Below are positions 49,901-62,129 of a DNA stretch of 64,000 bases, piece by piece (positions within the stretch are counted from its first letter, which is position 1; every line of letters starts with the position of its first letter). Source of the DNA: Trichinella spiralis (taxonomy: Eukaryota; Nematoda; Enoplea; Trichinellida; Trichinellidae); NCBI GenBank assembly GCA_000181795.3, contig CM012954.1:2972216-3036215 (forward strand), written 5' to 3'. The position numbers were made by a program, and so were the translations under genes. The notes beneath the pieces are model-generated. The model saw only the letters and a program-made list of their open reading frames with translations. It was not told where the DNA came from and did no database searches.

Positions 49901-52900
49901 GTTTTTATTCAGATAAATTTGAACTGATTGATCACTGCTCTGTGTTTTTTATAGTGGGCCAAAAAAAGAACTGATAAATCATTTTATAGTTAGATATTAT
50001 TCACAATTTGTTAATTTTGTGACACTACGTGAAGTTGATTTTATTGTTGTGAAATTTGCTTTTTCTATATTTGAATATATGCTTGGTGTTTTGTTTTTGT
50101 TAGCAATAATCTAAGTAATTTTTAAAAGAAGTATTTTGCTTTAGTTAATAATAATAATAATAATTCTAGGGTTGTTGTTTTCTGATTTTTGTACGTCTCA
50201 AAAAACAACAAGTAAGCAATACAACGAACTCTAGCAGTAGTCGTAGTAGTAGTGGTGGTGGTGGTGGTGGTTGATTTGTGAGGGGCAACTAATTTCTGAA
50301 CAATTGAATATAAAAGTTTGGTTGCATTTGAAAAGCAACGAATTATTGATTTTCCACTCAGTCTTTTAATTGTTGTTTAATTTCACTTTTCGTTTGTTAT
50401 TTATCGAATTTTTCATTTCACGCAAAATGGAGAGGACGAAGTGTGTTTGTTGTTGTGTATGCTGTATAATTATTCATAGTTTGAATTTGCATTCACATCG
50501 ACTGTTTTTGATGCACCGCGGTTGTTCCATTTTTGCAAATTGCTGTCTCTGTACACGAAACAGGATCTTTGTTTTATGACTAACTTGTGCTTGCATAGAT
50601 GAAGGGAAAATGTTTTCTTTTTGTTGCTTTTTTTGATGCTTGCTTGCTTACTTCTTTTTGGCTATATCCCGCGGCCATTGTTCTCCACAACACCCGAATC
50701 GTTTGCGTGGAGAATTTGAGAAAAGGTATTATTATCCCCACTTCTTCACCTTCAACTATGTCCACAAAATGTGACGAATAGCAGTTGGGCAATTTCTGCA
50801 CATATTTATGTGTTCATTGTTCAAAATGGTTCCCATTTTGTGTATTTATGCAAATGATTATCAGAGAAAGGCAGAAACGATCTTCTTCAGCTTACCTTAT
50901 CTTACTGTTTATCAATGGAGGGGGGGGGGAGAGGGTAGAGTTCAGTTGGTGAATGTTGGTTTTTGGACGAACAGACCACCAACACCATTACTCAAACAAT
51001 CATCATCACCATGCAATGCAATGAAATGCAAATGTGAAACCTGAATGTGTTCACTTGACGAAGCAGCGGATCGTTGGATTGGTATTTTTTTCTCTTCTAT
51101 TATAATTTATTTCTCTTCAGTTAAAATTATCATTTGCACTTGATTATCGTTTGATGACCAAAAATGACGCATCATTTGGAGCGTCCACTTTTCTGACAGT
51201 GACGTGTACAAGAGAACAACAAAGTCATGCCACCGGTATATAAAATACGTCAGCGTGTGAAAATTGATTAGAAAGATTTATTATTGATTGTCACTTGACA
51301 CGACAACGCCGTTCTTGCTTGAAAATTTTCTACGACGTAATTTGAGAAATTGTTTCATTTTTTTAGTTTTTTCGTATTCTTTTTTTGAAATTTCATCATG
51401 CTTCTTGTAAGGGTAGTAGGGTATGTTGCTGTTGAATTTGAATACGACTTTTATTTTAGTACATATGTATATTTTTTGAAAATGCAATTTATTAGAGAAA
51501 ATTAGGGAGTTTTTTTTGAAAATATCTATTTAAATTAACATAGAATAAGATGAAGATGCAAGTACAATAATAACGTTAGCAGTAGTAATAGTAGTAGTAG
51601 TAGTAGTATTGGTAGTGTAAGATGAAGAAGCGCATTGTCGTCATCGTCGTTTAATCATCGTCACATTTGACCTGTGCCAGAGTTGTTCCAGTCAGGCTCA
51701 TTATCCAGCTGCATCGTTTGATTTGTGCATCTGTTAATTACTGACACACGGCTGTACAAAGCGACGTTTGACAATGATGATCACATATTCTCCTCTTTCA
51801 CTGTTAATATTACGGCAGCAGAATTTTTCTTCTACCATTTGTGGCAATTTCACGCACGCACCTCATCATTGCCAAAGAATAGCAGCAGTCGTCGTTTGTC
51901 TCTTTTGGCCCCTCTTTTATTACTCTTTTCACGGTCTTCGAAGCTAACATATAACACATTCTCATTATTAATTTTTTTTCTTTTATTTTTGTTTATTTAT
52001 TTGTTTGTTTGTTTGTTTTGATTTTCTTCAACTGAAATCTCTGTATCTGTGCATTATGTTACGGCTTTTTTGAGTTAAAGAGTTTTTTTTTTGATTTTGC
52101 TTTTCGTCCTCCCGGAAAAATGTTCGACGCAGAAAAGGTGACTTTGAACGTCAGTGACAGTTTTGTCGATTTCGCCAGTTTCTGCTTAACACAGGATGAT
52201 GATACTATTGACGACGTACGTTTTATCTGCTTTTTAAATATTAATTTTAAATTCATACGAAAAAAATTCTTTACGCCAAATTTTCCAATAAAGAGAGAGA
52301 GAGAGAACATGAGAGATAAACAAAAATAAATAAATCAATACATATAAAATGTAATATATGTAGCAGTATATAGTGGAAAACAAGTTTGAACGTGTGTGTT
52401 TAGTTACGTAAGCGTGAAAATGCAAAATTGAGTGTTGTTGCTCATTGATAGTTGAAAAGCAAAACCGCTTTATCATATTTCTTGAATGTCTCGATTTGAA
52501 GTTACTCTTGTTGATGTATATATATTAGTGTTGAAAATTGCTTGTGATTATGAAAAGTAACATTGATTTAATTAATTAATTAATTAATTAATTTTTTCGG
52601 ATGATGGATAAATAATTGTAAAAAGTTTTCCGTTTTTTTTACTTCGGTTACATGATGCATGTTTAGTAGAGATTCTGTAGCAGTAGTTGTAGTAGATGTT
52701 TTGGAACTTTTGTCCAGGCATGTTTTCTCAGTCAACGCCAGCTAGCACGGGGTGTTGTCAATTTTTCGGATATATTGTTTATTTTTGAATGTGTGCGCGA
52801 TCGATGCAGCTTTTATTTGTTGTTGAAGCGGTTGTTGAAAACGGTGCTCAGTTTTGCGGGACGACAATCTTTCTTCATTCACTGTGATTTCTGCTTGTTC

Positions 52901-55900
52901 GGATGGATTTTACAGTCACAGAAGCTGACAAAAAATAAACACTCCTCTTGGTCGGTATTTTCTTAATAATTTCCCACATAATAAAAGCTTGCTCGTTCAA
53001 GCTTCTTTCTTTTCACTCTTTCTCACCAGTGTGGCCAAATCAAGTCGAAACTGCCAATTCAAATGTAAAATTGATTAATAAATACATTGATTGTTTTTAG
53101 AATAATTTTTGAAATTATTATTATTCATATTTATTTTAAATTATTGAATAGTTATTTTGATTTTCTCATTTTTCCTATTTCATAATAAATTACACTTGCA
53201 ATTATTTTTTTTGATGCCAAATTTGCTTATTTTTCAACTTATTCAAAATAATATGTTCCTTTTTAACCTTTTCATTCTTTTTTGCTTCCACAAGCACATT
53301 TCATACGTATGTATGTTTGTATGTATGTATGCATGTGATAGTGTCGATGTCAATGTGATCAGTTTTACAACTTGAACGATTTACTAAAAGAAATGTAGGC
53401 AAAGCACAGGCTACTTTTCAATCTTTCTTATCTTTTAAATCTTTGCTTGTAAAGCACATAAAAACGTCAGCGGATGAGGAGATTGATTTTGTAAGCCGTC
53501 AGCTTGCTTGGACAAGCTTGTTACACTCATTGTCCTTCGCAATTAGAGGCGATCTGTTCGAATTGCACAGCGGGGCTTGTTTGGCCACACCACTGTTGTC
53601 ACTTTCACATTTATTATTATGTACTATTTTCAGTTGAGATTATGAAACTTTGCATAAGGGGGGGGGGAATAAACAAATTTTGGTATTTATGCTAGTGCAA
53701 CACTGGTTCCTAGATGATTTGTTTGCTTCTTCTTTGAATGCTTCTTCCTCAACGATGAAACAATAAGTTGTTAACAATTTTTGAAAAACAACACAACAAT
53801 TTATTTATCGATAGGTTATTGTTTTTTTTTTCTCAATTTGTCCATTTTTGTTCCGCTTTTCCCATGCTTGTTTGTTTGTTTGTTTGTTTTTGATGTTTTT
53901 GGAGGAAAAAAATTTGTTCTCCTACATGCTTCCAGCTTCCTGGTTTGGTTGGGAAAATGAAACACAACCAGCTTCTAGGTGGTGCTTGATTTTTAGCTAC
54001 AAATGTTTTTCAAAATTTATTTTTTATGCAATTTCAATTTTTCAATTCTATTCACTGATGAATGCTCACCAGATGAATCATGAAATCAGAAAAACAATTG
54101 AAAAAAAGGATACTATAGCGTTGGTTGCTTTCATCGCGATCCGGATGTTTTTCTTCTTATTATCTATGTCTATTTCTTTCATTCTTATGTTTCATTTGCA
54201 TGACAACTTCCACACACCGTACACGGATCATTTATTCAAAATGTATTCTTGCTTTTTATTCCAAGCAAGATCCTAGAATTTTTTCCGTTCATATTTTTCA
54301 TTCAGTCATTTTCTGTTCTTCAGTGCGTTGGTTGATGTGGATGATTCTTTTCACTTTTATTTCATCTGTAGTAGTTACTTTTGATTTGATTTGATTTTAT
54401 TTCATTTTTTGTTAAATGTTTCATCAGATGCTGGTGGTGAGGTCGCGAATTGAAGCTCAGCGTAGTGTCAACGGAGGTTATTATCATTTTTGATAATTTA
54501 TTTCTCACGTAACAATTGACCAACTTCCATTTATTATTATTATTATTATTATTAATTAGAATCATTTGTTCAGTGTGATTTTCTCTGCTTAGAATTATGA
54601 TATTTTGATAGTTTGACGGACGACAGTTAGCTTTTATCGACTTTTGCACATCAATAATGCGGTGTATTTTTGCTGTTGGTCATTGGTTAACAAAGTAGCA
54701 ATGTTTACCTTTTGAATAAACAATGATTGTTTGCAATTTTGCGTATAAAATTATTCCCCCATGCGCAGAGGTGAAATTCAAGCTCTTTCTGTTCAGAGGT
54801 GATTGTATTTTCGAATAAGCAACTTTTGCATGTGATTGTCGCGTAGGCTGATTCTTCGTCTTCTTATTCTTTCTGAATACACTTTCGCATTCGCATCATT
54901 TCCAAACCGAGGCACACACAGAGATCACGTTTAATATCACGCAGTGTATGTTCAATTAACGGCTGACAAAATGTTCAATTTAAATGCACCGTACACTACT
55001 TTGCTCAAATTTACACTGAGTTATGCAACGCATTACAGTAAGTCAATAATTATATCTGTGCCGCTTGCTCGGTGTTTGTTGATTTGTTGTGTTGCTGGAC
55101 CACACGGCAGGGGAGGGGTAGAGGGAATTCATTTATTTCATCATTGCATTGTTTTTTTCTCTCTTTTCTTCCTCATTTTGTGGTTAAATTCAAGAGTAAC
55201 ATGCTTGACGGACGTGTTGAAATTTTAATACCGAAACCATTTTTTTCTTCTCTTTCGATTCTTCTTTAATTTGTCATTGTACGAGAAATGTAAAATTTTC
55301 ATTATTCTCCGCCCATTATCGTTGCTGCTAATATTGTCCTCATCACCACCCATCATCAACAACAGTATCGTCTGTGAAAGTTGAAGGTTCCAATTTTGTT
55401 TTGTCATATTTAAATTATTTATTTCGTTCATATAAACCTGTTGTCATAATTCACCTCACCAGTTTGTTTTATTTTCCTTCATATTTGTTTGTGCTAGTGA
55501 GCACGTTTGTGTGCGTGTGAGTGAGTTTATGTGTGTTGTGGCTAGTTAGCTAGCTATCACAGAATAGCTTTCTTTTCTTCTTTAGAATTTTTGAAAACAG
55601 CTTGAAAATTCAACTCTGTGATGAGGATATTTGTTATGTACTATTAATAATAGTTTTTGTGTGAATAATAAATTCACCAGCTTATTATTATTATTATTCT
55701 GTTCAGATCAACATCTGAATATAGTTGTCGCCAGTTATAACCGTATTTAATTAAACTGAAGTAGATGTATGTGATTAGCTATTGTCGTTTCGGAAAAAGT
55801 GAAATGAAAAATAAACAGTTGTTATTGTTGTCAGTATTTTTTTTAAGTTAGCTTTTCAATTTTCTCAGGGGTAACTGGTATTTTTTTTAAATATCAAACA

Positions 55901-57216
55901 CATCTGGTGGATGGTGGTGGTGACGGTGACGGTGACAGGCATTTTCAATGCATAGTCGAATTGGTTACAAATTTGTCGACCCTCGTCGTTCCAACCGGCG
56001 GTGCTTAACCCCTGATGATTTGCAAAAAAGATGGTCTCGGAGGGTGGGGGGGGTGATGGCGATCGTCGGTCTATGTTTGACCCAAATGCGCTTGTCTTTT
56101 ACTCTTTCTTCGCTAAAATGTAGTTCGACATTGTCAACTGACTGGTTGTCAGCATTTTCTCTGTCATCATGCACAGCAGGGCTGCAGCTGGGCGTTTGTC
56201 TTTTTCCACCAATTCAACAATGGTTTTCTGCTTTGTATTTTTCTTCTATTCACACATACACACACACACACTGTTGGATTCTTCTTCTTCTTTTCCTTAT
56301 AGCAATGATGAGGGGTAACAGGGAAAAAAAAGGCTGAAAATTTTCTACTCTCCTCCTCCACGTGAGACAACACACCCAGTAGTAGAGTAGCAGGGAGAAA
56401 TGTATGACAGTGAAAGTGAAAGAAAAATTGCTAGCCATATTTATTGTATTAATAACGATAATGATATTTCTCTACTTGCTTTGTTTGACAACATAACACA
56501 ACTAGCGCAGAACAGCAACGATAACAGTTAAGAAAATGTGTTCCATCTTCTTTTTTAATCTTTACAAATAATATATTCTACAAATTATGTGCCTTGATAA
56601 ATGCAGGGAAATCAAATGGGTGAATGTATGATATACTCCGATTGGGAGTTTATATAACAAGTAAAGTTCCTTGGGATATATGATGATTCTGCCAGGCGGA
56701 AACCGCACCCGCTCTGCATTTCATATCAACTGCATTATGATCTGGTATTGACATTTCATTTTATATTATTTTCCCACAAATTACAATAGTTATAATTTTA
56801 AATAAATTCGCTACAGTTACAATTACAGTGCTGCTTACTTTCAAATTAATTCTATTTTCATCGTATTTTAAGATTGCCCGAGAAGCTTTAAGTGAGGCGG
56901 CCGAGCTGGGGTCGAAGAGCGCCCACGCTAAAGAAGAAGAACTCAAGCCGCCGGTTAGCGGTAATAAGGAATTTGGTCCAGATGAGCAACAAACAGCAGA
57001 GGCTGAAGCACCTACTGCGAATATTTCCAGAACTTTGATAAACAACAACAGTAATAATAATAGCCGCATTGCCAGTAAGTAATAGCAGAGTAGCAGTAGC
57101 AGTAGTAGTAGTAGTAGTGGTAGTAAAAGTAGTAAAAGCAGCAGAAGCAATAGCAGTAGTAGTAGTAGTAGTTAGTAGTAATACTACTATCACTAGTAGC
57201 ACTGGAGACAGTAGTA

Positions 57217-57248
<32 letters not shown>

Positions 57249-58514
57249 CATACTATTAAAGAGTTGTTATCTGGAAAATCAGAAGTGACTGAGTCATCGT
57301 CATCATTGGGACGGAACTCGGCACCTGTAATTTCATGTCGAACGTCACTGCTTGCTTCCTCACTGAAGTTCTCATCGGCATCCAGCAGCTCTAGCACAGC
57401 TCTAACGCCCACATCAACTGTAGTCACAACTTCTCTGCTACCGGCCAGTTTAGCGGCTGCATCCGTGCTAGCTTCCAGTCCGGTGCTTCCACAGGGGTCG
57501 TTGCAGCAGTTGATGCAACAACAGCAGCACAGCTTTTTCTTTCAACAACAGCAGGTATATGTTGATCTGGCAACATCAGCGCCACCGCATTTTCAACGCA
57601 CTTATAACTTACTTCGCATGACCAACATCAACAGCTTTGTTGTTGTTGTTGTTGTTGCTGTTGTATTGTTGTGTTGTGTCGTGCTATGCTATGCGATGCT
57701 GTTGTGTATATAATTGAGTATTTGTTTTTTTTAGTTGGGCGATTTGATGCGCAGTCAGCTGTTGGCTTTACAGGAACGACTGCAACTGAATTTAGTTCAT
57801 CAGTCTCAGATTATTCAGCCGTTGAGCCATTGCAAGGATAAAAAATTATTTAGACAGGTGATTAATTTATATTTTGCATAAATGCATAAATTATTATTAT
57901 TATTTGAAATTAGCGAGTGATAATAAAAAAATTGGAAAATCAACAACAACAACAACCATTTGAGCACCGCATTTGAGCTGATCAATCACTGAGCATTTAG
58001 CTGAGTTGAGCTTTAAAAACTTTCTAATTTTATTTTTATCTTTTAAACAATGGTGATGAGAGCGGCTGTCGACCATTGCTGTCGATTAGAGCTACTCTGC
58101 AAGAATTTTTCTTTAGATGTTTTCATTTTGCGGTGCATTAAATTGCATCGCTTGTGTCCATTTTTTAATGTTCTACATTCTCTCCTTTTTTCAGAATTGG
58201 AAACAGTATTGTCTAATTTATATTTCAGTATGGTATTTTAAGTGATATTCAACTATATAATGATATGCAGTTGTTTACAATTTGTTTGTGCTTAATTTTA
58301 TTGTTGTTGTTGTTGTTGTTCTTGTTCTTGCTTAAAAGTGAATATGTTCAATGAAGAGTAATAGTTCGTTTTTCTAAGAATACATTATTAATTTTGAAAT
58401 TCATTTGCTTTCTAACAAGATTTTTAGTTTTATTTCATCTTTTTTCTAACAAATGTGATCAACATGTAATAATGATAACCATAATAATAATGGTAATGTT
58501 GTTGTTGTTGTTGT

Positions 58515-58546
<32 letters not shown>

Positions 58547-61500
58547 TTATTTACTAACGTTGAAATGTTTTCCAGTTGCAGCTTCAACTGCAGCAACTCG
58601 GCGCTGAGCAGAATCAGTTGATGCAACAAATCCAATTGCAACAGCGTCATTACATGATGCAACAGGGTCTGGGAACAGGTAAGCAAAATTTGTTTTTTCT
58701 TCTCTACTTATTTGCTTTAAATTGGTAGAAGTTTTGCATTTTAATCTAATTTATTGTCATTTTATTTAGGTGATATACAACGACTGTGGCAGTATTTGGC
58801 TATGATGCCGATGTCAGCTTCTGGTGCAGCTTTCAACGGCAACTTAGGAGCGTCGTCATCAGCGGGAGCCAAAACGTCTAATGTCAATAGCAACGGCGTT
58901 GCTGGTAACACCAACGGAGGCAAAGGTTCATCTACATTTTCTCCGTCGGCGGCAGCGGTAGCCGCGGCAGCTGCATTCGCGAACGGTTGGTTCGGCGCCG
59001 GCACGGATCCAAGTTTACCTTCACCGCCGGGACTGAATCAGCAACAAGCCGCATCGTTTCATCCGCTCTATCAGCATGGCTTGTGCGCTTGGCCGTCATG
59101 CGAAAAGCCTTGCGCTTCTTATTTGGCTTTCATTCAACACTTGAACTCGGCACATACATTGGACGACCGCAGCGCGGCACAATGTCGGGTCCAAATGCAG
59201 GTAATTTTCACCGATTGTATGCTACATGTATGCATAATGTCGTTTGTAAATTCATTTGAAGTTTTGTTTTTCAAATTAAGGTTGTGGATCAACTCGAGAC
59301 ACAGTTGAACAAAGAGCGTCACCGTTTGCAGGCGATGATGCATCACTTACATATGAAGCAGTCGCCAGACACGACGACGACAAGCAACGGCCTCCCCACT
59401 CAGGAAACGGTAATTTAGTTAGCTTGGGTTCATTTTATTTGAATTTTGATTTACAAGAAAATAAATACAGGCATCTGCTGATCGCCTGTTAATTGCAACT
59501 GAACAGGCTGACTCGTCGGAAGAGCCGGTGAGCACTAGCTCACCAACAGTGCAACAACAGCAACAGCAGCGCTCGACATGCCATTCCCAGCCGACGCTGC
59601 AGTCGTTGCTTCCTCCATCCACGCCGTTGACCAATGTGTCGTTTCCGACCATGGTCGGCACGTCGGCCATCGACGCTGCTACCGGCTGTGCAAGCAGTAT
59701 GCACTCGTTGAACACCAACAGTTCGCCTGCTTACAGCGCTTTGGCATCGTCAAATCAGCCGGTCAGTGTCCGGCGGCGATTGTCCGACAAAAGCATGCTG
59801 TCCATTAGTGTCGATCTAGCTCGAAATCGAGATTTTTACAGTACGCACGATGTGCGTCCGCCGTACACTTACGCGACATTGATTCGCCAGGTATTTTTGT
59901 TTTTTTCTCATTTTAATATAATATACGAACCCCACCCAGTGATAATTAAAAAATACGCATAGGATAATTAATTTTCTATCTTTCTATCTGAGTACTTTTA
60001 CAATCCATACTCGGTTACTTTTTGCCTCTGGCTTTATTATTATGAGTTGTCGTCACTGTCATTGTATCGAAAACGACAAACTTGTTAGCTATTTATAGTC
60101 GAAGAATGGGGTGTATTTTTGCGGGCAAGGACAGCTTGAGAAGGAAACCGCCCTTACGGGTTGTCGTCTAAATTTCACCCCGTTCACTTGTGCCCTTTAT
60201 TCATATTTTCAAGAAGTGCTGATCATTAATTTTCCAAATAATTAGAGAGAAGGTGTGACTGAAATTTTATTTTCATATTCCATGCTGCTTCTTGTTTTTC
60301 TATACCGATTAGGATTTTCAAAGAATGAATACAAAAAGCAAGTTTTTTTTTTAAATATTCTTCTCTATTTTCATCGTCGTATTGGTAAGTAGTATACGGG
60401 TTAAGTTTGTTGTTCACACAGCGTGTAATTTTGGCTTTTCGTTTCTCGTTTTCAAAATTGTTCAAATAGAATGAAAAAGTTAGGAAACAAACATGCAGAA
60501 AAATAGTTCAGTGGAATGTGGGAAAGAATAAGAGGAAAAAAATTAAAATTCCAAAACAAGAGTTTATCATTGTGTGTAGAGAGAGGTAGGTGTTTGTTTA
60601 ATCGAACTTGTGCTTCAAACTGTGCTTTGATTTCAGTTTGGAGTCTGTTATTGAGGTGAAAGTGAATAAAAAGCAGATGAATTTCGAAGGAGGGAGGGGA
60701 ATTTTGGCTACATTCAAGGCTTCATTTTGCAAATGTTGCCATTGTTTTTGCCTTCTTCCTTTCCCATTAATTATTGCCTTGTCTGTTGGCATTTTTTTAA
60801 CTCTGAAACTCTCTGAACGATTTCTGTTATACTACAAAAAGTATTGATGAAAAAAAAATGTTAAACTGAGGCATGAATATTGACGCGAAACTGCGCTCAT
60901 AGTTGATTTATATTATCCGTTTAATGAATGCTCTGCTTAATAAACGTTGCTTTCGAATGTGTCAGTTTTGAATCTCTGTCGTCACTGCGTCGATGCGTCA
61001 TGCTTTTAGGAAGTAATGAAATTTGATTTATTTGAGAGAGTAATGTTTTTTCATTTTCGTTTATTTAGCGTTGCATCTTTTGGTCGAAGAATTTTTATTT
61101 ATGAAAGAAGAATATATTATGCTTTTGGATTGATTGAATTTTTATTTTATTCATTTTTGTTTAGGCAATTTTGGAGTCAAAAGAACGACAGCTGACTTTG
61201 AACGAGATTTACAATTGGTTTCAGGACACGTTTTCATATTTTCGTCGCAACGCGGCTACGTGGAAGGTTTGTTTTCTATGAATTTTTATTAACAATAGCT
61301 AAATTTCAGATCAAACAAGTAAATAAATGATGGATGCATTGTTTGTCGGAAATAAATAAGCAATAAAAGAAGGGACGGTGTTATTATTTGGGATGATTGC
61401 TAAATTGATATTTTAATTTCGATTTGGTTTTTCATATTGCTTGTTAATTAGAATGCCGTGAGACACAATTTGAGCTTGCACAAGTGCTTCATTCGTGTGG

Positions 61501-62129
61501 AGAATGTGAAAGGGGCGTTTTGGTCGGTTGATGAGGTGGAATTTTACAAACGTCGTAATCAACGTTTGTCGTTACGTTTTTGGTGTCCAAGTGAACGCGG
61601 TTCGCCGTACAGTTTGGAGAATGTGAAAGCGGAAAATGATTCCCCATTTGACGATGGAACGATCGACGAGCAGGAGGATAACGTGGTCAGCGCGGCCGTG
61701 GCAAGTTTGGAAAATGACGCCGACCGAGAATTCATGGTCGACATGGATGAGGATGTAGTTCTTAATTCCAATGGTCAGAATTTGTGCGTCGACTCGAATT
61801 TGATCACAAATGCGGATCACAAGCTTGGATTGGATGACGACGAAGAAGATGATATTGAAGATACTGAAGAAGAGGATGACAGTACACTTTGCAATGATAA
61901 CGTTTTGCCGTTGTCAATCGCTGGCCAAAATTTATCAAGAATTGACATTGAACAACAACAGCAGCAACTACTGCTGCTAAATCAACAACAACAACAACAA
62001 CAGCAACAACAACTGCAACTGCAATCACAGCAGCAGCAGCAGCAGCAGCAACAACAACAACAACAGCAACAGCAACAACAGCAGCAACAGCAACAGCAAC
62101 AGCACCATCAACAAAGTGCATTTTGTTGA
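34927..62129 (+). CDS. FOXP: FOXP-family forkhead transcription factor
   Basis: A nuclear DNA-binding repressor-type factor; FOXP proteins dimerise through a leucine zipper. Exons: 34927-35067, 43909-44016, 56873-57074, 57262-57554, 57735-57857, 58576-58678, 58770-59200, 59281-59409, 59471-59890, 61165-61266, 61452-62129; about 909 aa if all are joined. The two most 5' exons are less certain, though their phases fit. Order: Ser/Gln-rich N-terminal part; Q-rich helix ([11 protein letters not shown], then LQLQLQQLG); C2H2 zinc finger (LCAWPSCE ... [15 protein letters not shown]); leucine zipper ([18 protein letters not shown]); forkhead domain starting [13 protein letters not shown] and continuing through [22 protein letters not shown] and [17 protein letters not shown]. 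The Ala in RRNAATW is the FOXP-type hinge residue linked to domain swapping. After the forkhead come an acidic stretch and a long C-terminal Gln run. Two introns cut the forkhead, after LIRQ and after ATWK. The C. elegans counterpart would be fkh-7. Confidence 0.93.
36363..36485. repeat. Compound (TA)n/(TG)n microsatellite
   Basis: TA units pass into TG and imperfect TACA/TATG units over about 120 bases. The open frames over it on both strands encode only Tyr/Ile/His/Val repeats and are artefacts. Confidence 0.95.
38105..38730 (-). other. Two adjoining minus-strand open frames, possible gene in a FOXP intron
   Basis: Minus-strand frame 38413-38730 starts MSATLAVST, runs through a Thr repeat (antisense of the TTG microsatellite) and continues about 70 codons with mixed composition. 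A second minus frame, 38105-38383, reads on with [20 protein letters not shown] and similar polar sequence. They are out of phase and separated by a short TA/GATA repeat, which could be a length-variable spacer. Base composition is exon-like over about 500 bases. I recognise no domain, and this may equally be a regulatory island. Confidence 0.25.
38641..38701. repeat. (TTG)n microsatellite
   Basis: About twenty TTG/TCG triplets; read on the minus strand they give a poly-Thr run. Confidence 0.95.
41345..41392. repeat. (AAT)n/(ATT)n inverted microsatellite
   Basis: About eleven AAT units followed directly by ATT units, so the tract can fold back on itself. Confidence 0.9.
43345..43460. repeat. 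Compound tetranucleotide repeat (ATTT, CATT, CATG)
   Basis: TTTA units, then CATT units, then CATG and imperfect CATA units, upstream of the FOXP exon at 43.9 kb. Confidence 0.9.
44017..52119 (+). other. FOXP intron 2, first part (8.1 kb)
   Basis: AT-rich with many TTG, GTTT and GT repeats. A GC-richer patch at 49130-49390 contains CAC/ACC and AGC repeats. No coding exon is identified up to 52120. Confidence 0.55.
49296..49323. repeat. (AGC)n microsatellite
   Basis: About nine AGC units within a locally GC-rich patch of the FOXP intron. The Ser and Leu runs predicted from it are not supported as protein. Confidence 0.9.
52120..52215 (+). CDS. Possible alternative first coding exon of FOXP
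   Basis: An ATG at 52120 opens 32 codons ([20 protein letters not shown] and on to DDDTIDD) ending in phase 0 at a good donor, GTACGT. The next exon, 56873, starts in phase 0, so the two can be joined to read TIDD-IAREAL. Codon use is exon-like and third positions vary as in the neighbouring exons. An upstream exon cannot enter it in frame, since the only good acceptor (GACGCAG) needs phase 1 while the exon ending at 44016 is phase 0. That argues for a separate promoter, giving a shorter FOXP that skips the two 5' exons. It could also be a stand-alone artefact. Confidence 0.5.
52216..56872 (+). other. FOXP intron before exon 56873
   Basis: 4.7 kb, AT-rich, with scattered short repeats. A less AT-rich island at 55950-56220 has open frames on both strands, but no family resemblance and no clear splice sites in a matching phase. 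Confidence 0.5.
57092..57248. repeat. Compound (TAG)n/(AAT)n microsatellite between FOXP exons
   Basis: TAG/CAG triplets followed by ten AAT units. In my exon model this lies in the intron 57075-57261. In another splice choice the AAT run would be translated as about ten Asn residues. Confidence 0.85.
58495..58548. repeat. (TTG)n/(CTG)n microsatellite in a FOXP intron
   Basis: TTG units passing into CTG units about 30 nt upstream of the Gln-rich exon at 58576. The open frames over it are low-complexity artefacts. Confidence 0.9.
59891..61164 (+). other. Intron splitting the FOXP forkhead domain
   Basis: 1.27 kb of AT-rich sequence between the codons for LIRQ and [10 protein letters not shown]. 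No gene or large repeat is seen in it. Confidence 0.9.
61951..62117 (+). repeat. (CAR)n tract coding the C-terminal Gln run of FOXP
   Basis: Mixed CAA and CAG triplets with a few CTG/CTA interruptions, in frame with the FOXP coding sequence up to QSAFC and the stop. The minus-strand Val/Ala-rich frame over it is a shadow. Confidence 0.95.

Noticed and set aside
57012-57251. Minus-strand poly-Ile/Tyr frames over the TAG/AAT repeat
   Set aside because: Pure translation of a microsatellite, without flanking unique protein sequence.
57069-57713. One long plus-strand frame of 214 codons across FOXP exon 57262-57554
   Set aside because: Only the middle part is exon. The start lies in the repeat and the end reads past a donor at 57555 into intron.
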